Assembly: GCA_019136935.1 (NCBI GenBank)
Contig: JAGVTI010000327.1
Span: forward strand, 1-20,492
From: Deltaproteobacteria bacterium
Lineage (GTDB): Bacteria > Desulfobacterota > Syntrophia > Syntrophales > JAAYKM01
Direction of reading: 5' to 3'
Length of the DNA: 20,492 bases
Shown: positions 10,278-18,602 of the stretch, in pieces
How the letters are laid out: each line of letters starts with the position of its first letter
Position numbering within the stretch: position 1 is the stretch's first letter
Program-made: the position numbers and the translations under genes
Notes under the pieces: model-generated
Told to the model about the DNA's origin: nothing
Databases searched by the model: none
What the model saw: only the letters and a program-made list of their open reading frames with translations

Positions 10278-13187
10278 TCATCTCAAGTGAAAATCAACAC
10301 GGCTTTTTCTCAGTTTCTCATTTACGGGCGGCGTCATGTATTTCGATTCGACGATAAAAACACGATCGGCCGTCACTTCCCCAGAGGCGAGAATCGCGTC
10401 ACGGGCATTCATGGCACGCTGACCGGCAAGCAGGCGCAGATCGTCGTCCTTTATATCCAGGTGGGTATCGATCAACTTCTCCATTTCCGGAACGGAGAGC
10501 TTCTTCGCCAAGCCGATGATATTTCTGGGCTTGGGAAATTTTTCCGCGTTGTAGGCTTCTCTCAGGTATTTCTCGTATTCGGCGTCTCCGATGACGATCT
10601 CGCCGAGTTTCACGGCACGCTTATCGCCCCGGGCGACATCGTTCAGTTTCTGTACCTTCAGTTTGTGGTCAAAGGCCGTTTTTTTCATCGCCTCCCGATC
10701 CCGTTCGGCATAGACAAACCCTTCCAGGTCGATTTTCAGGGCGGGACGATCGCTCAAGGCTTTGGTCAATATGCCGATCTTTTTCAGATTCTCCTCCCCC
10801 AGGGCGGCTTGTCCGTAATCAAACTCGACGTAACCGAGTTCCTCTCCACCGCCGAAAAGGGACCCCAAGAGCGCGAAGGGAGCCGTCGCGGCCTTCGAAA
10901 GGAGATTCACGACGACTTGAACCACAATCCGCCAGACGCTGAACCGGGGATCGTCGAGGCTCCCGGAAACGGGGATGTCGAGCTTGATCTGGCCATGGCG
11001 GTCCTTCAGGAGGGAAACGGCCAGGGCGACGGGAAGCTTCGTGGCATCGGGGCTGTCCACCTTGTTTCCCAGGGTAAGCTGGTCGACGAACACGACATTC
11101 GTCGAATCGAGCTTCCTGTGATCGATGAGGTACTTGAGGTCGAAGGAAAGTTTTCCCTTCTGGATCTCGTAGCCGGCGTATCTGCCCGAATAGGGAGTCA
11201 CGGGACTCAATTCCATATCCTTGAACACCGCTTTCAGGTCCACATAGAGATCTTTTTTCAAGGGATTGATTTTTCCCGTGATTTCGAGGGGAGCGTAGCC
11301 GTCGAGCCGTCCCCGGAGAACGACGTCTCCCTTCGCCTTTTCCGCCGAGGAGAGGTTCGAGACACGGCCTCCCATCTCCAGGAGCCTCGCGGAAAAATGA
11401 GGGGTGATGCTGGTATCCAGGAAATCGATTTCGCCGCCCTGGAGAGTTACGGCACCGATTCGGATATCGCCGGCTCCTTTTTTCCTCGGTTCGGGTTCCG
11501 CGGTTTTATCATGGCCTTTCGCCGCTTTAGGCCCCCCGGCATCCCCACCCTCCTCTTCCTCCCTGGCCAGGTTCTGCAGGTTCAGCGTTCCGTCCCTGTT
11601 GACAATGATCCTGCTGTAGAAGTCGGCCAAGGCGACTTCCCGGATATGAACGCGCCGGGGATCGTATCCGATATCGACGCCATTCAGATAGAGCGTCCTC
11701 CACTTCAGAAGATCGTCGGCCTGAACGGAATCGATGGCGGCAAAGCGGGTCAGGAACAAGCTTCCCGTGTAGCCGGCCTTCAGTTTCCTGTCTGCGGTAT
11801 CCAGGATAAGACTGCCGCGGGTTCCGCCCCGGCCGCCTGTCACCCGCACATTGAGAACCTCGCCGATATAGGGTTGAAACAGCGGGATATCCAGTCCCCG
11901 GACATCCGTTTCCAGTTTCGCCCTAAACGGCGAAAGAACGACCGGCCCTGCCAGGTCGACCGATCCCTTTTTCGGAAGGGCCAGCGTGAGAGCGGCACTT
12001 CCTTCCCTTCCCGGTGCGGTGGACAGGTTAAGACCCGTGAACTGAATCTCTGAAAGCATCAGTTTAACCGTCTCGGCCGGCTTCATGTCCTCGTAATGAA
12101 CCGTCCCTTTCCCAACCAGGAGAGAATCCATATCCACCACGGCCTTATAGCCTCCCGGTTCCTCCGTCTTTTCTTCCTCTTCGGGAAACAGGGACAGGAG
12201 GTTAAGCCTGCCCCTGGCGTCACGGCGCACATGAAGCTCCGGAGAATCGACGACCAGCTTCGAAAGATGAATCTCTCCGGTCAAAGGCATGACACCGGCC
12301 ATCGCCGCCCGGATGGATGGAAGGCGCAGGAGCGGCTTTTCCGCCAGATCATCCACGGCGATTTCTTTCAGCGCCGTATTCCCGGACAGCATCAAGAACT
12401 GCTTTCCCCCGTTGATCTGACGGAACACCAGCTTTGCATCGACGTCCAGATTCGCCGAAACAAGCCGGAAATTCAGCTTCTTGGGAATGTAGGCCAGATA
12501 GAAGGGAACATCCAGGTCGATGAATTGAATATCGAATTCCGTCCGGCGGGAGGCCTTGAAGGGTTTCGTCCGGCCTTTCAGCTCATAGGGGGTTCCATTA
12601 ATGACGGCGCTTAAGGATGGTTTGACGAACGTGTCGGTATCATAGCTCATGTTGGAAACAAAGGGGAGACCGATCTGGATTTTTTCGGCGAGATGACGGG
12701 TAGAACGGGGCCCATCCAGGAAAACAATTTTCCCATTCAAGACAGCGATGTTATTGAGTGAAAAGAAAAAGGGGCGTTCGTTCTTCTTTTCCGGCTCCTT
12801 TTTTCCTTTTCCCGCAAGGAGATCCGAAAAGTTGTAGGACCCGTCCTGATTTCGGACCAGATGAACGTAGGGAGACGTCAGTTTGACTTCGTCGACGATG
12901 ACGGCACGCCTGAAGAGCGACATGCCCTCCAGGTTGAGGAAAAGCTCCTGGAAGGAAAAAAACGTCTCCCCCCCGCTCCGTTCCCGAACGGCCAAACCTT
13001 TTACGGTCAGGCAGAATCGGAAGGGGTTGAAGGTGATGGTATCGATCATGACGTCCCGACGCAGTTCCTCCGACAATTTCTTCACCATGATCGATTTGGC
13101 AATGGGGGGGACCGCGAAAAAACCCGCCACGGCAAAAAGAACCAGGGAAACCGCCAGCCCGATCACGACTTTCATCCATCGTTTCAT
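10278..13187 (-). CDS. DUF748 (AsmA-like) envelope protein
   Basis: This large inner-membrane-anchored periplasmic protein of 969 residues is of the DUF748/AsmA-like type, a group linked to outer-membrane assembly and lipid transport between membranes. One transmembrane segment (about 7-27) is followed by PPIAKSIMVKKLSEEL and TFNPFRFCLTVKGLAVRE, the typical DUF748 opening. Repeated beta-rich blocks follow, with recurring signatures such as SPYVHLVRNQDGSYNFSDLL and SRIIVNRDGTLNLQNLA. Charged low-complexity linkers occur (PEEEEKTEEPGG; EEEEGGDAGG). The end (LTKALSDRPALKIDLEGFVY) is the DUF748 C-terminal hallmark. The ATG at 13187 is preferred because GGGGAGG lies just upstream and a clean membrane anchor follows; the frame continues upstream to 13385 but without protein-like sequence. 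The opposite-strand frame 9927-12053 is a shadow. Confidence 0.88.
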   Translation of the reverse strand: MKRWMKVVIGLAVSLVLFAVAGFFAVPPIAKSIMVKKLSEELRRDVMIDTITFNPFRFCLTVKGLAVRERSGGETFFSFQELFLNLEGMSLFRRAVIVDEVKLTSPYVHLVRNQDGSYNFSDLLAGKGKKEPEKKNERPFFFSLNNIAVLNGKIVFLDGPRSTRHLAEKIQIGLPFVSNMSYDTDTFVKPSLSAVINGTPYELKGRTKPFKASRRTEFDIQFIDLDVPFYLAYIPKKLNFRLVSANLDVDAKLVFRQINGGKQFLMLSGNTALKEIAVDDLAEKPLLRLPSIRAAMAGVMPLTGEIHLSKLVVDSPELHVRRDARGRLNLLSLFPEEEEKTEEPGGYKAVVDMDSLLVGKGTVHYEDMKPAETVKLMLSEIQFTGLNLSTAPGREGSAALTLALPKKGSVDLAGPVVLSPFRAKLETDVRGLDIPLFQPYIGEVLNVRVTGGRGGTRGSLILDTADRKLKAGYTGSLFLTRFAAIDSVQADDLLKWRTLYLNGVDIGYDPRRVHIREVALADFYSRIIVNRDGTLNLQNLAREEEEGGDAGGPKAAKGHDKTAEPEPRKKGAGDIRIGAVTLQGGEIDFLDTSITPHFSARLLEMGGRVSNLSSAEKAKGDVVLRGRLDGYAPLEITGKINPLKKDLYVDLKAVFKDMELSPVTPYSGRYAGYEIQKGKLSFDLKYLIDHRKLDSTNVVFVDQLTLGNKVDSPDATKLPVALAVSLLKDRHGQIKLDIPVSGSLDDPRFSVWRIVVQVVVNLLSKAATAPFALLGSLFGGGEELGYVEFDYGQAALGEENLKKIGILTKALSDRPALKIDLEGFVYAERDREAMKKTAFDHKLKVQKLNDVARGDKRAVKLGEIVIGDAEYEKYLREAYNAEKFPKPRNIIGLAKKLSVPEMEKLIDTHLDIKDDDLRLLAGQRAMNARDAILASGEVTADRVFIVESKYMTPPVNEKLRKSRVDFHLR

Positions 13188-13433
13188 CCGCACCTCCCCG
13201 CCAGAAAGAAAACGCTCACGCAAATCACCTTTGAGAACAGTCGCCTGCCTGATATTTCGAATGGTAAGGGAGATGAAAAGAAAATGCCATAAAAAACAGA
13301 CTTCATTTCTCGGAACACGGCCCGTCTTCCCGGCGGGATTTCCCCCGTGCAGACACGCGATTTTTGCAGAAATCCGGCGTAACATGTGGTAGAGGGATCA
13401 AAAAAGACAACACGCATCACAAAGGAGAGCGAA
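13188..13433. other. Divergent intergenic region between the DUF748 and nitroreductase genes
   Basis: These 246 bases must carry promoters for both divergent genes. I see no convincing -35/-10 pair or sigma-54 element. A small dyad CCCGGCGGG lies at about 13329-13337. Confidence 0.4.
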
Positions 13434-14099
13434 ATGAATATCGAAGCGGCGGTGAAGGGCAGGCGGAGCATCCGGAAATTCCTGAACAAGGACATCTCCC
13501 CTGAAGTGATCCGGGATATTCTCGAGGCAGCGCGCTGGTCGCCGTCCTGGGGCAATACCCAGTCGTGGAATTTTCACGTCATCACCGGGGAGTCGCTGGT
13601 CCGGTTCAAGGAAGCGAATCAGCGGCTGCTGATCGATGACACGCCATCGACCCCCGACATACCGATGCCTGAATCCTGGCCCGACGCCTGTCGGCTCCGG
13701 TATAACGATATGGGACGGAGACTCTACGATTCCCTGGGCATCGCCCGCCGCGACACCGACGCGCGCCGCAAGCTGCGGATCAAGATGGCGTACCTTTTCG
13801 ACGCCCCCTGCCTGATCGTGCCGACCATCCACAAGGACAACGCCGTGGAGTACGCCATGCTCGATATCGGGCTTATCGTCCAGACCCTCTGCCTGCTGGC
13901 GCACGGGCAAGGCCTCGGCACCCTGATCATGGCGGCGGCGGTCCAATACCCCGACCTGATCCGGGAGATCGCCTCCATTCCGGAGGATCGCCGGATCGTC
14001 GTGGGAATTGCCCTGGGCTACCCCGACCTCGCGCATGAGATCAACAATTTTGAACGGAAAAGGGCGCATCTGGACGAATTCGTACACTGGGTGGGATGA
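13434..14099 (+). CDS. Nitroreductase-family FMN-dependent oxidoreductase
   Basis: This soluble flavoprotein of 221 residues belongs to the nitroreductase superfamily and probably uses FMN and NAD(P)H; the substrate is unknown. The N-terminal RRSIRKFLNKDISPEVIRDI and AARWSPSWGNTQSWNFHVI are the FMN-contacting blocks. DIGLIVQTLCLLAHGQGLGT is the family's central helix, and RIVVGIALGYPD is the usual end of the domain. The tail NFERKRAHLDEFVHWVG is also common in this group. The ATG at 13434 follows AAGGAGAG by 4 bases; an in-frame ATG at 13386 lacks a site and would add unrelated residues. It stands alone on the + strand, divergent from DUF748 and convergent with the HerA-like gene. Confidence 0.92.
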   Translation: MNIEAAVKGRRSIRKFLNKDISPEVIRDILEAARWSPSWGNTQSWNFHVITGESLVRFKEANQRLLIDDTPSTPDIPMPESWPDACRLRYNDMGRRLYDSLGIARRDTDARRKLRIKMAYLFDAPCLIVPTIHKDNAVEYAMLDIGLIVQTLCLLAHGQGLGTLIMAAAVQYPDLIREIASIPEDRRIVVGIALGYPDLAHEINNFERKRAHLDEFVHWVG

Positions 14100-14190
14100 G
14101 ACCGAAACAGGCCGCAGACAAACCGGCCGATGGCGATCAGGTCTCCAGCCGGGATGGAAGGCGGTTGGGACGGTACAGGAAAGGGATATG

Positions 14191-14210
14191 AAAAAGGGGC
14201 CGCCCCAAAA
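14191..14210 (-). terminator. Candidate intrinsic terminator after the HerA-like gene
   Basis: Read on the - strand, GGGG-CGG-CCCC is followed directly by TTTTT and preceded by TTTT, about 40 bases past the HerA-like stop. The stem is short. A second GC-rich hairpin (GCCGCC / GGCGGC, 14241-14259) straddles the stop codon itself. Confidence 0.45.
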
Positions 14211-14248
14211 GCGCCGACGCCGAGTTGTATTCAACCCCCAGCCGCCAT

Positions 14249-15748
14249 CTAACGGCGGCGCGATCCGCCCAATATGCCCCCCAGGACACCCCGCAGAATC
14301 TGGCGGCCGATCTGGCTGCCGACGGTCCGGGCGGCCTGTTTCGCCAGGGCCTGTACCATGCCTTCGCGGCTCTTGGTCCCCCACAGGAGTTCCCCCAGCA
14401 TTCCGCCGCGCGGGCCCGGCTCCTCTCCCGGTTTCTCCGCCCGGGACGGCACCGGCGGCGCTTCTTCCGCCCGAGATACGGCCCGGCGGCTGATGATTTC
14501 GTAGGCGGACTCACGATTCACAGGGGTATCGTACTTCCCGCCCAGGGGACTACGCGACCGGACCAGGGCCTCTTCTTCGGGCGTTATCGCCCCCATCCGG
14601 CACCTGGGCGGACAGATCAGGGTCCGCTCCACCGGCATCGGAACCCCTTTTTCCTGGAGCGTGGAAACCAGGGCCTCGCCGACACCGAGTTGGGAGATGA
14701 CCTGGGCAACGTCAAACTTGGGGTTCGCGACAAAGGTTTCCGCGGCGGTGCGCACCGCCTTCTGGTCCCGCGGTGTATAGGCCCGAAGGGCATGCTGGAT
14801 GCGGTTGCCGAGCTGCCCCAAAATTTCGCCGGGAACATCGTCGGGAAACTGGGAACAGAAGTACACCCCCACGCCTTTCGAACGGATCAGCCGCACCACC
14901 TGCTCCACCCGTTGCCGCAGGATGGGCGGCGCGTCGTCGAACAGAAGATGGGCTTCGTCGAAAAAGAATACCAGCTTGGGCCGGTCCGAATCCCCCACCT
15001 CGGGAAGATTCTCGAACAGCTCCGACAGAAGCCACAGGAGGAAACTGGAATAGAGCCGCGGTTTCAGAATCAGCTGGTCCGCCTTCAGAATATTGATGAT
15101 GCCGCGGCCGCTCATGTCGGTTCGCATCAGGTCAGACAGTTCCAGTGCAGGCTCTCCGAACAGGAATTCTCCGCCTTCCCTTTCCAGGGAAAGCAGCGCC
15201 CGCTGGACGGCGGCAACGGACTGGGTGCTGACCAGACCGTACTGCTTCGAAATTTCGGTGCGGTTTTCCGCAACAAACCCCAGGAGTGCCCGCAGGTCAT
15301 CGAGATCGAGAAGCAGCAACCCCTGGTCATCCGCCATCTTGAAGGCAATCTCAAGCATTCCCGCCTGGGTATCGTTGACCCCCAGGATCCTTGCCAACAG
15401 GGCAGGCCCCATTTCGCTGATGGTGGTACGGACGGGATGCCCCTTCTGCCCGTATAAATCCCAGAATAATACGGGACTCGCTTCGTGCGTAAAGCCCTCG
15501 ATGCCGATCTGGGCAACGCGCTGCCGGATCTTTTCGTCGGCCGTCCCCGCCATGGCCAAACCGGAAACATCCCCCTTCACATCCGCCATGAAAACCGGCA
15601 CACCCAGGCGTGAAAAGCCTTCCGCCAAAACCAGCAGTGAAATGGTCTTCCCGGTTCCCGTGGCGCCGGCGATCAGACCATGACGGTTTCCGTATTTCGC
15701 AAGCAGGTTGACCGGACGCTCGCCTTTACCGATCAGTATTTGACTCAT
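14249..15748 (-). CDS. HerA-like ATPase of the YjgR/DUF853 family
   Basis: This 499-residue protein matches the length and plan of E. coli YjgR (about 500 aa), a HerA/FtsK-like P-loop ATPase of uncertain role. The Walker A motif is GATGTGKT (28-35) and Walker B is KLVFFFDEAH (258-267). Between them are family blocks VFMADVKGDVSGLA and WDLYGQKGHPVRTTISEMGP. After them comes VEQVVRLIRSKGVGVYFCSQ, with sensor-like NRIQHALRAYTPRDQ. The C-terminus ends in a Gly-rich helix (RGVLGGILGGS). The ATG follows AAGGAGATC by 8 bases. It lies 87 bases downstream of the zincin-like gene on the same strand, and its transcript converges on the nitroreductase gene. Confidence 0.92.
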   Translation of the reverse strand: MSQILIGKGERPVNLLAKYGNRHGLIAGATGTGKTISLLVLAEGFSRLGVPVFMADVKGDVSGLAMAGTADEKIRQRVAQIGIEGFTHEASPVLFWDLYGQKGHPVRTTISEMGPALLARILGVNDTQAGMLEIAFKMADDQGLLLLDLDDLRALLGFVAENRTEISKQYGLVSTQSVAAVQRALLSLEREGGEFLFGEPALELSDLMRTDMSGRGIINILKADQLILKPRLYSSFLLWLLSELFENLPEVGDSDRPKLVFFFDEAHLLFDDAPPILRQRVEQVVRLIRSKGVGVYFCSQFPDDVPGEILGQLGNRIQHALRAYTPRDQKAVRTAAETFVANPKFDVAQVISQLGVGEALVSTLQEKGVPMPVERTLICPPRCRMGAITPEEEALVRSRSPLGGKYDTPVNRESAYEIISRRAVSRAEEAPPVPSRAEKPGEEPGPRGGMLGELLWGTKSREGMVQALAKQAARTVGSQIGRQILRGVLGGILGGSRRR

Positions 15749-15812
15749 CTGCGATCTCCTTTTCCATAAAGAGAAACATCCTTATCGATCCGATTTCCGC
15801 CTTGTGTGAAAC

Positions 15813-15826
15813 TTTTTACGTAAAAA
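15813..15826. repeat. Perfect 14-bp AT-rich palindrome
   Basis: TTTTTACGTAAAAA reads the same on both strands. It lies between the stop of the zincin-like gene (15836) and the HerA-like start (15748), so it could be an operator, a weak hairpin or a protein site. Its half TTTTTACG also occurs at the end of the 208-bp element. Confidence 0.45.
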
Positions 15827-15835
15827 TCGCACCCC

Positions 15836-16336
15836 CTATCCGGGAATCCGGGGCCTGACATGGTTAAAATGAAAACACCGCAGCCGTTTGCCCGTCCCCG
15901 GCACGGGAGATTCGGAAACCTTTCCCGGACATGAACCACACGAACAGGCTTCCCGTTCGAAACGGTTTTCGAGATAGGGGTCGCGGCCGCGGAAAAACTG
16001 CAGAAGGCTCGAGGCGCAGTACAACGGGATGAAAAGAACACCCCAGCGCTCGTACTGGCGCACATGAATGCGCTCGTGTCGCCGGTGGGCAATAAGCGAC
16101 GCCGGGTCGGCACCCAGGATGACATGACCGATGGTAATCGCGCAAAACCGGAAACACGGGGGAAGACGGGTAATCCATGCACCGAATCGCCCGCCGGCCA
16201 CTTCAAGGGTTCCCCCGCTGGGGCGCACGGTTGCACCGCCCAGGAGCGCGGCCGGCACCAGCAGAAGCCCCAAAAGGGTATACGGGCCTGCCCACAGGTA
16301 TCGCATCATTTTGGCCGTGAAACGCACGATTCGCAT
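15836..16336 (-). CDS. Small membrane protein with a zincin-like HExxH motif
   Basis: This 166-residue protein has one clear hydrophobic segment (about 18-34) and a less certain second one. HERIHVRQYERWG (87-99) contains the HExxH zinc-binding signature (His87, Glu88, His91). About 30 residues on, ENRFEREA supplies a possible third ligand, as in minimal M48-like peptidases. Whether it is an active peptidase is unknown. The Cys-rich tail (CSCGSCPG, 131-138) is unusual. The ATG at 16336 is chosen because AAAGGA lies 4 bases upstream; in-frame ATGs further up (16357, 16384) are less well placed. It lies upstream of the HerA-like gene on the same strand, with a candidate promoter at 16414-16442. 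Confidence 0.6.
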   Translation of the reverse strand: MRIVRFTAKMMRYLWAGPYTLLGLLLVPAALLGGATVRPSGGTLEVAGGRFGAWITRLPPCFRFCAITIGHVILGADPASLIAHRRHERIHVRQYERWGVLFIPLYCASSLLQFFRGRDPYLENRFEREACSCGSCPGKVSESPVPGTGKRLRCFHFNHVRPRIPG

Positions 16337-16387
16337 GATATCCTTTATTCGACCCATCTCCGTGGGTTCCCTTGTCTGAGACAACCC

Positions 16388-16403
16388 TTCCGCTTCGGCG
16401 GAA
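16388..16403. other. Perfect 6-bp hairpin with TTCG loop, at the predicted 5' end of the zincin-like transcript
   Basis: TTCCGC-TTCG-GCGGAA forms a perfect 6-bp stem. On the + strand the loop is the extra-stable C(UUCG)G type. On the - strand, where the neighbouring gene is transcribed, it would start a few bases after the transcription start predicted from the promoter at 16414-16442. It has no U-run in the - direction, so it is not a good terminator for the amylase gene. Confidence 0.4.
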
Positions 16404-16413
16404 TTTCCAAGAA

Positions 16414-16442
16414 AGGGTAGGGACTTTCAAGGCACAAGTCAA
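16414..16442 (-). promoter_or_regulatory. Candidate sigma-70-type promoter for the zincin-like/HerA-like genes
   Basis: On the - strand, TTGACT (16442-16437) and TACCCT (16419-16414) are separated by exactly 17 bases. The -35 box matches 5 of 6 and the -10 box about 3 of 6. The predicted start near 16407 is about 70 bases before the ATG at 16336. Confidence 0.4.
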
Positions 16443-16546
16443 ACACAATTTCCACTCTCCCTGACGAAAATCAGCAAGGGCGTGAGAAATTCTTGAAGAA
16501 ATCGTTTCGGGGCTGTAGCCGCAATGTCGAACGATTCGCCCCCGCC

Positions 16547-17884
16547 CTATGCCTGCGGTGCATACACGGCGTATCCGCGGGGTGGCGCCCAGAACTGGGC
16601 ACGGGCATCGCCTTGAGATGCCTGATTCATAGGCCTCCCCGGATCGCTTTCGCTCCACCACGCCACCGGGAGGAATTCCGCATTCCGCCACTGAGTGGTC
16701 ACCCAGGCCCCATTCCAGCAGTCCGGGCGATTGTTCAACACATAGACCAGCCCCGGTTGATCCCCATATCCATTGCGCTGCATGATATAAAGCCGGTCAT
16801 CCAGCCACAGTGTCTGCGTTCTGCCGCCCGCATAACGCTCGTGGACGCGGACAAGGGCGTCGATACCGTGAGGCGTCGTGCCCATGGCCAGACCGGCGTT
16901 GTAATAATCTTTCCAGAAAACACAGGGATAACCCTCATGGGTCATGATATAGCTGTAGGCGAGCAACTTGTCGTTTACGATGGGCCGTCCTTCGTCGCGA
17001 AGATCATGATTTTCCACAAAGGTCACCGTTGTCTGCGGCTGATGCCGAAGGAGCGTCTCCCAGGTCGCCAGATCGCCAAGGCTGAACCCCTCCTGGTCGC
17101 AGAGGGCCTTGAGCATTTCGCGCAAGGGGAAATCGAAGGCGTCCACCGGGTTCACGTTGGAAAAATTGGTGACATTCACCCAGTTTTCGATGGCATGCGC
17201 GCAGTCCCAGTGCTCGGCCACACCGTACGGGATGAAGGGCTTGCCGTCCCGGATATAGCGGTATTCCTGGATGGCCTCGACCGTCATCGCGCCGTAGCCT
17301 TTCACAAAATCGTAGCGGAAGCCATCGAAGCCGATTTCCTCCACCAGCCAGCGGGCAAGCTTCAAAATCTCCGCAAAGACATAGGGATTCCGGTGCGAAA
17401 GATCGGGCATGTCGCCGAAGGTGCCCTGGTCCCACCTCTCGTAGGAGTTGGGATGAAAGCACTCCCAATCTCTCGGGAACTTGCCGCTTCGAGGTTTAAA
17501 CCGCGTCCAGCGCAGCCGGCCCGTGATCGGGTTGAGTTCCTCCTCGTCGGCGCCGCTGTTGTGATTGATGACCATGTCGGCAATGACCCCAAGACCGCAA
17601 TCATGGGCCGTGCGGATCAGATCGAGGAGTTCCGTCCGGGAGCCGAACCAAGTTCTGCGGGAGCCTTTCTGGTCGAATTCTCCCAGGTCATAATAGTCGT
17701 AAGGATCGTATCCCATGGACGGCCCGGAAATATCGGCGGCCTTGTGCACGGGCGGCAGCCATAAAGCGGTAAAGCCCGCCTGGGCAAGGCCGGGAAGGCG
17801 GCCACGGACATGGTTCCACCAATCGAATTCCCGCCGGTCTTCACGGGGACAGTTCCAGAAAAAGGCCTGCATCATGACACCCAT
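16547..17884 (-). CDS. GH13 alpha-amylase family glycosidase
   Basis: This 445-residue glycoside hydrolase family 13 protein resembles bacterial cytoplasmic alpha-amylases acting on alpha-1,4-glucans. No signal peptide is seen. The four GH13 regions are present: VIADMVINHN (100-109), GFDGFRYDFVKGY (185-197, nucleophile Asp192), AEHWD (223-227, acid/base Glu224) and FVENHD (289-294, Asp294). The N-terminus MGVMMQAFFWNCP is typical of this subgroup, and the end RGYAVYAPQA closes the C-terminal beta domain. The ATG at 17884 is chosen because AGGAGG (17891-17896) lies 6 bases upstream; the frame runs further up without support. It follows the alkyltransferase gene on the same strand. No other glycogen genes are nearby. 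Confidence 0.93.
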   Translation of the reverse strand: MGVMMQAFFWNCPREDRREFDWWNHVRGRLPGLAQAGFTALWLPPVHKAADISGPSMGYDPYDYYDLGEFDQKGSRRTWFGSRTELLDLIRTAHDCGLGVIADMVINHNSGADEEELNPITGRLRWTRFKPRSGKFPRDWECFHPNSYERWDQGTFGDMPDLSHRNPYVFAEILKLARWLVEEIGFDGFRYDFVKGYGAMTVEAIQEYRYIRDGKPFIPYGVAEHWDCAHAIENWVNVTNFSNVNPVDAFDFPLREMLKALCDQEGFSLGDLATWETLLRHQPQTTVTFVENHDLRDEGRPIVNDKLLAYSYIMTHEGYPCVFWKDYYNAGLAMGTTPHGIDALVRVHERYAGGRTQTLWLDDRLYIMQRNGYGDQPGLVYVLNNRPDCWNGAWVTTQWRNAEFLPVAWWSESDPGRPMNQASQGDARAQFWAPPRGYAVYAPQA

Positions 17885-17978
17885 ATCAATCCTCCTTTCT
17901 AAAAAAACCGTCAGCTCTGAAACAGGCCGGAAAGCGATCACGGCTCGTGCGGAGATTGATCAAAATAATATTGAGCGT

Positions 17979-18449
17979 TTAAGCCGTTTTCTCTCTCCTT
18001 TCCAGGTCCAGCAGTTTCTGTTTCATATCCAAACCGCCGCGGTACCCCACGAGCTTTCCGTTCGCCCCGATGATCCTGTGGCAGGGAATAAAAACAGGGA
18101 TCGGGTTTCTGTTGTTCGCCTGCCCCACCGCGCGGGCGGCCCCGGGATTCCCGGCCGCCTCGGCAATATCCTTGTAACTCGCCGTTTTTCCGTACGGAAC
18201 CCGGACAAGAATCGTCCACACCTTGCGCATGAACTCCGTGCCTGCAGGGGCGAGAGGCAGAGAAAACCGCTTCAGATCACCGGCAAGGTACGCCTCCAGT
18301 TGGCGAAACGCCTCCCGGATCAGGTCCGTTTCGCAGATTTCGGCATCCTGCGGAACGTCGCCCCTGTCCAGATAGACATTCGTTACGCTGCCGCCGATTT
18401 CCGCGATGCCGATTTCGCCCAGCTCCGTTTGACGAAAATAAAGCTTCAT
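17979..18449 (-). CDS. ogt: Methylated-DNA--protein-cysteine S-methyltransferase
   Basis: This DNA repair protein removes alkyl groups from O6-alkylguanine by transferring them to its own cysteine. It has 156 residues, a usual length for a stand-alone Ogt. An N-terminal domain (about 1-70) is followed by the DNA-binding domain: VRVPYGKTASYKDIAEAAGN, then GAARAVGQANNRNPIPVFI and the active-site motif PCHRIIG with Cys123. GYRGGLDMKQKLLDLE ends the domain. No Ada-type regulatory domain is attached, so it is of the constitutive type. The ATG has AAAGGAG immediately before it and GGGAG further up, so the start is somewhat uncertain. Confidence 0.93.
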   Translation of the reverse strand: MKLYFRQTELGEIGIAEIGGSVTNVYLDRGDVPQDAEICETDLIREAFRQLEAYLAGDLKRFSLPLAPAGTEFMRKVWTILVRVPYGKTASYKDIAEAAGNPGAARAVGQANNRNPIPVFIPCHRIIGANGKLVGYRGGLDMKQKLLDLERREKTA

Positions 18450-18501
18450 CTCCTTTCGCTCCCTCCCCCGTCAATGAGACGGTGTCGCATGCACGTTTGG
18501 A

Positions 18502-18530
18502 TCATTTCGACCACAGAAAGAAATCCTTAA
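18502..18530. repeat. Solo REP-like unit related to the core of the 208-bp element
   Basis: TCATTTCGACCACAGAAAG followed by AAATCCTTAA aligns over its full length with the reverse complement of 9800-9828 (TCGTTTCGACCGCAGGGAG, then AAATCTTAA), differing at only a few positions and by one inserted base. It lies in the gap between the kinase and alkyltransferase genes. Confidence 0.55.
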
Positions 18531-18602
18531 CTCGACTTTCGCAGGTCCAGCAATAGGGACGGCCGCCGGGCCTAAAAGATTAACGAGGCATGATGCGCTG
18601 CG

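Noticed and set aside
9927..12053. A 708-residue + strand open frame
   Set aside because: It is antisense to the DUF748 gene over most of its length, and its start lies in the inverted-repeat region. Its sequence shows no recognisable domain, while the - strand frame does.
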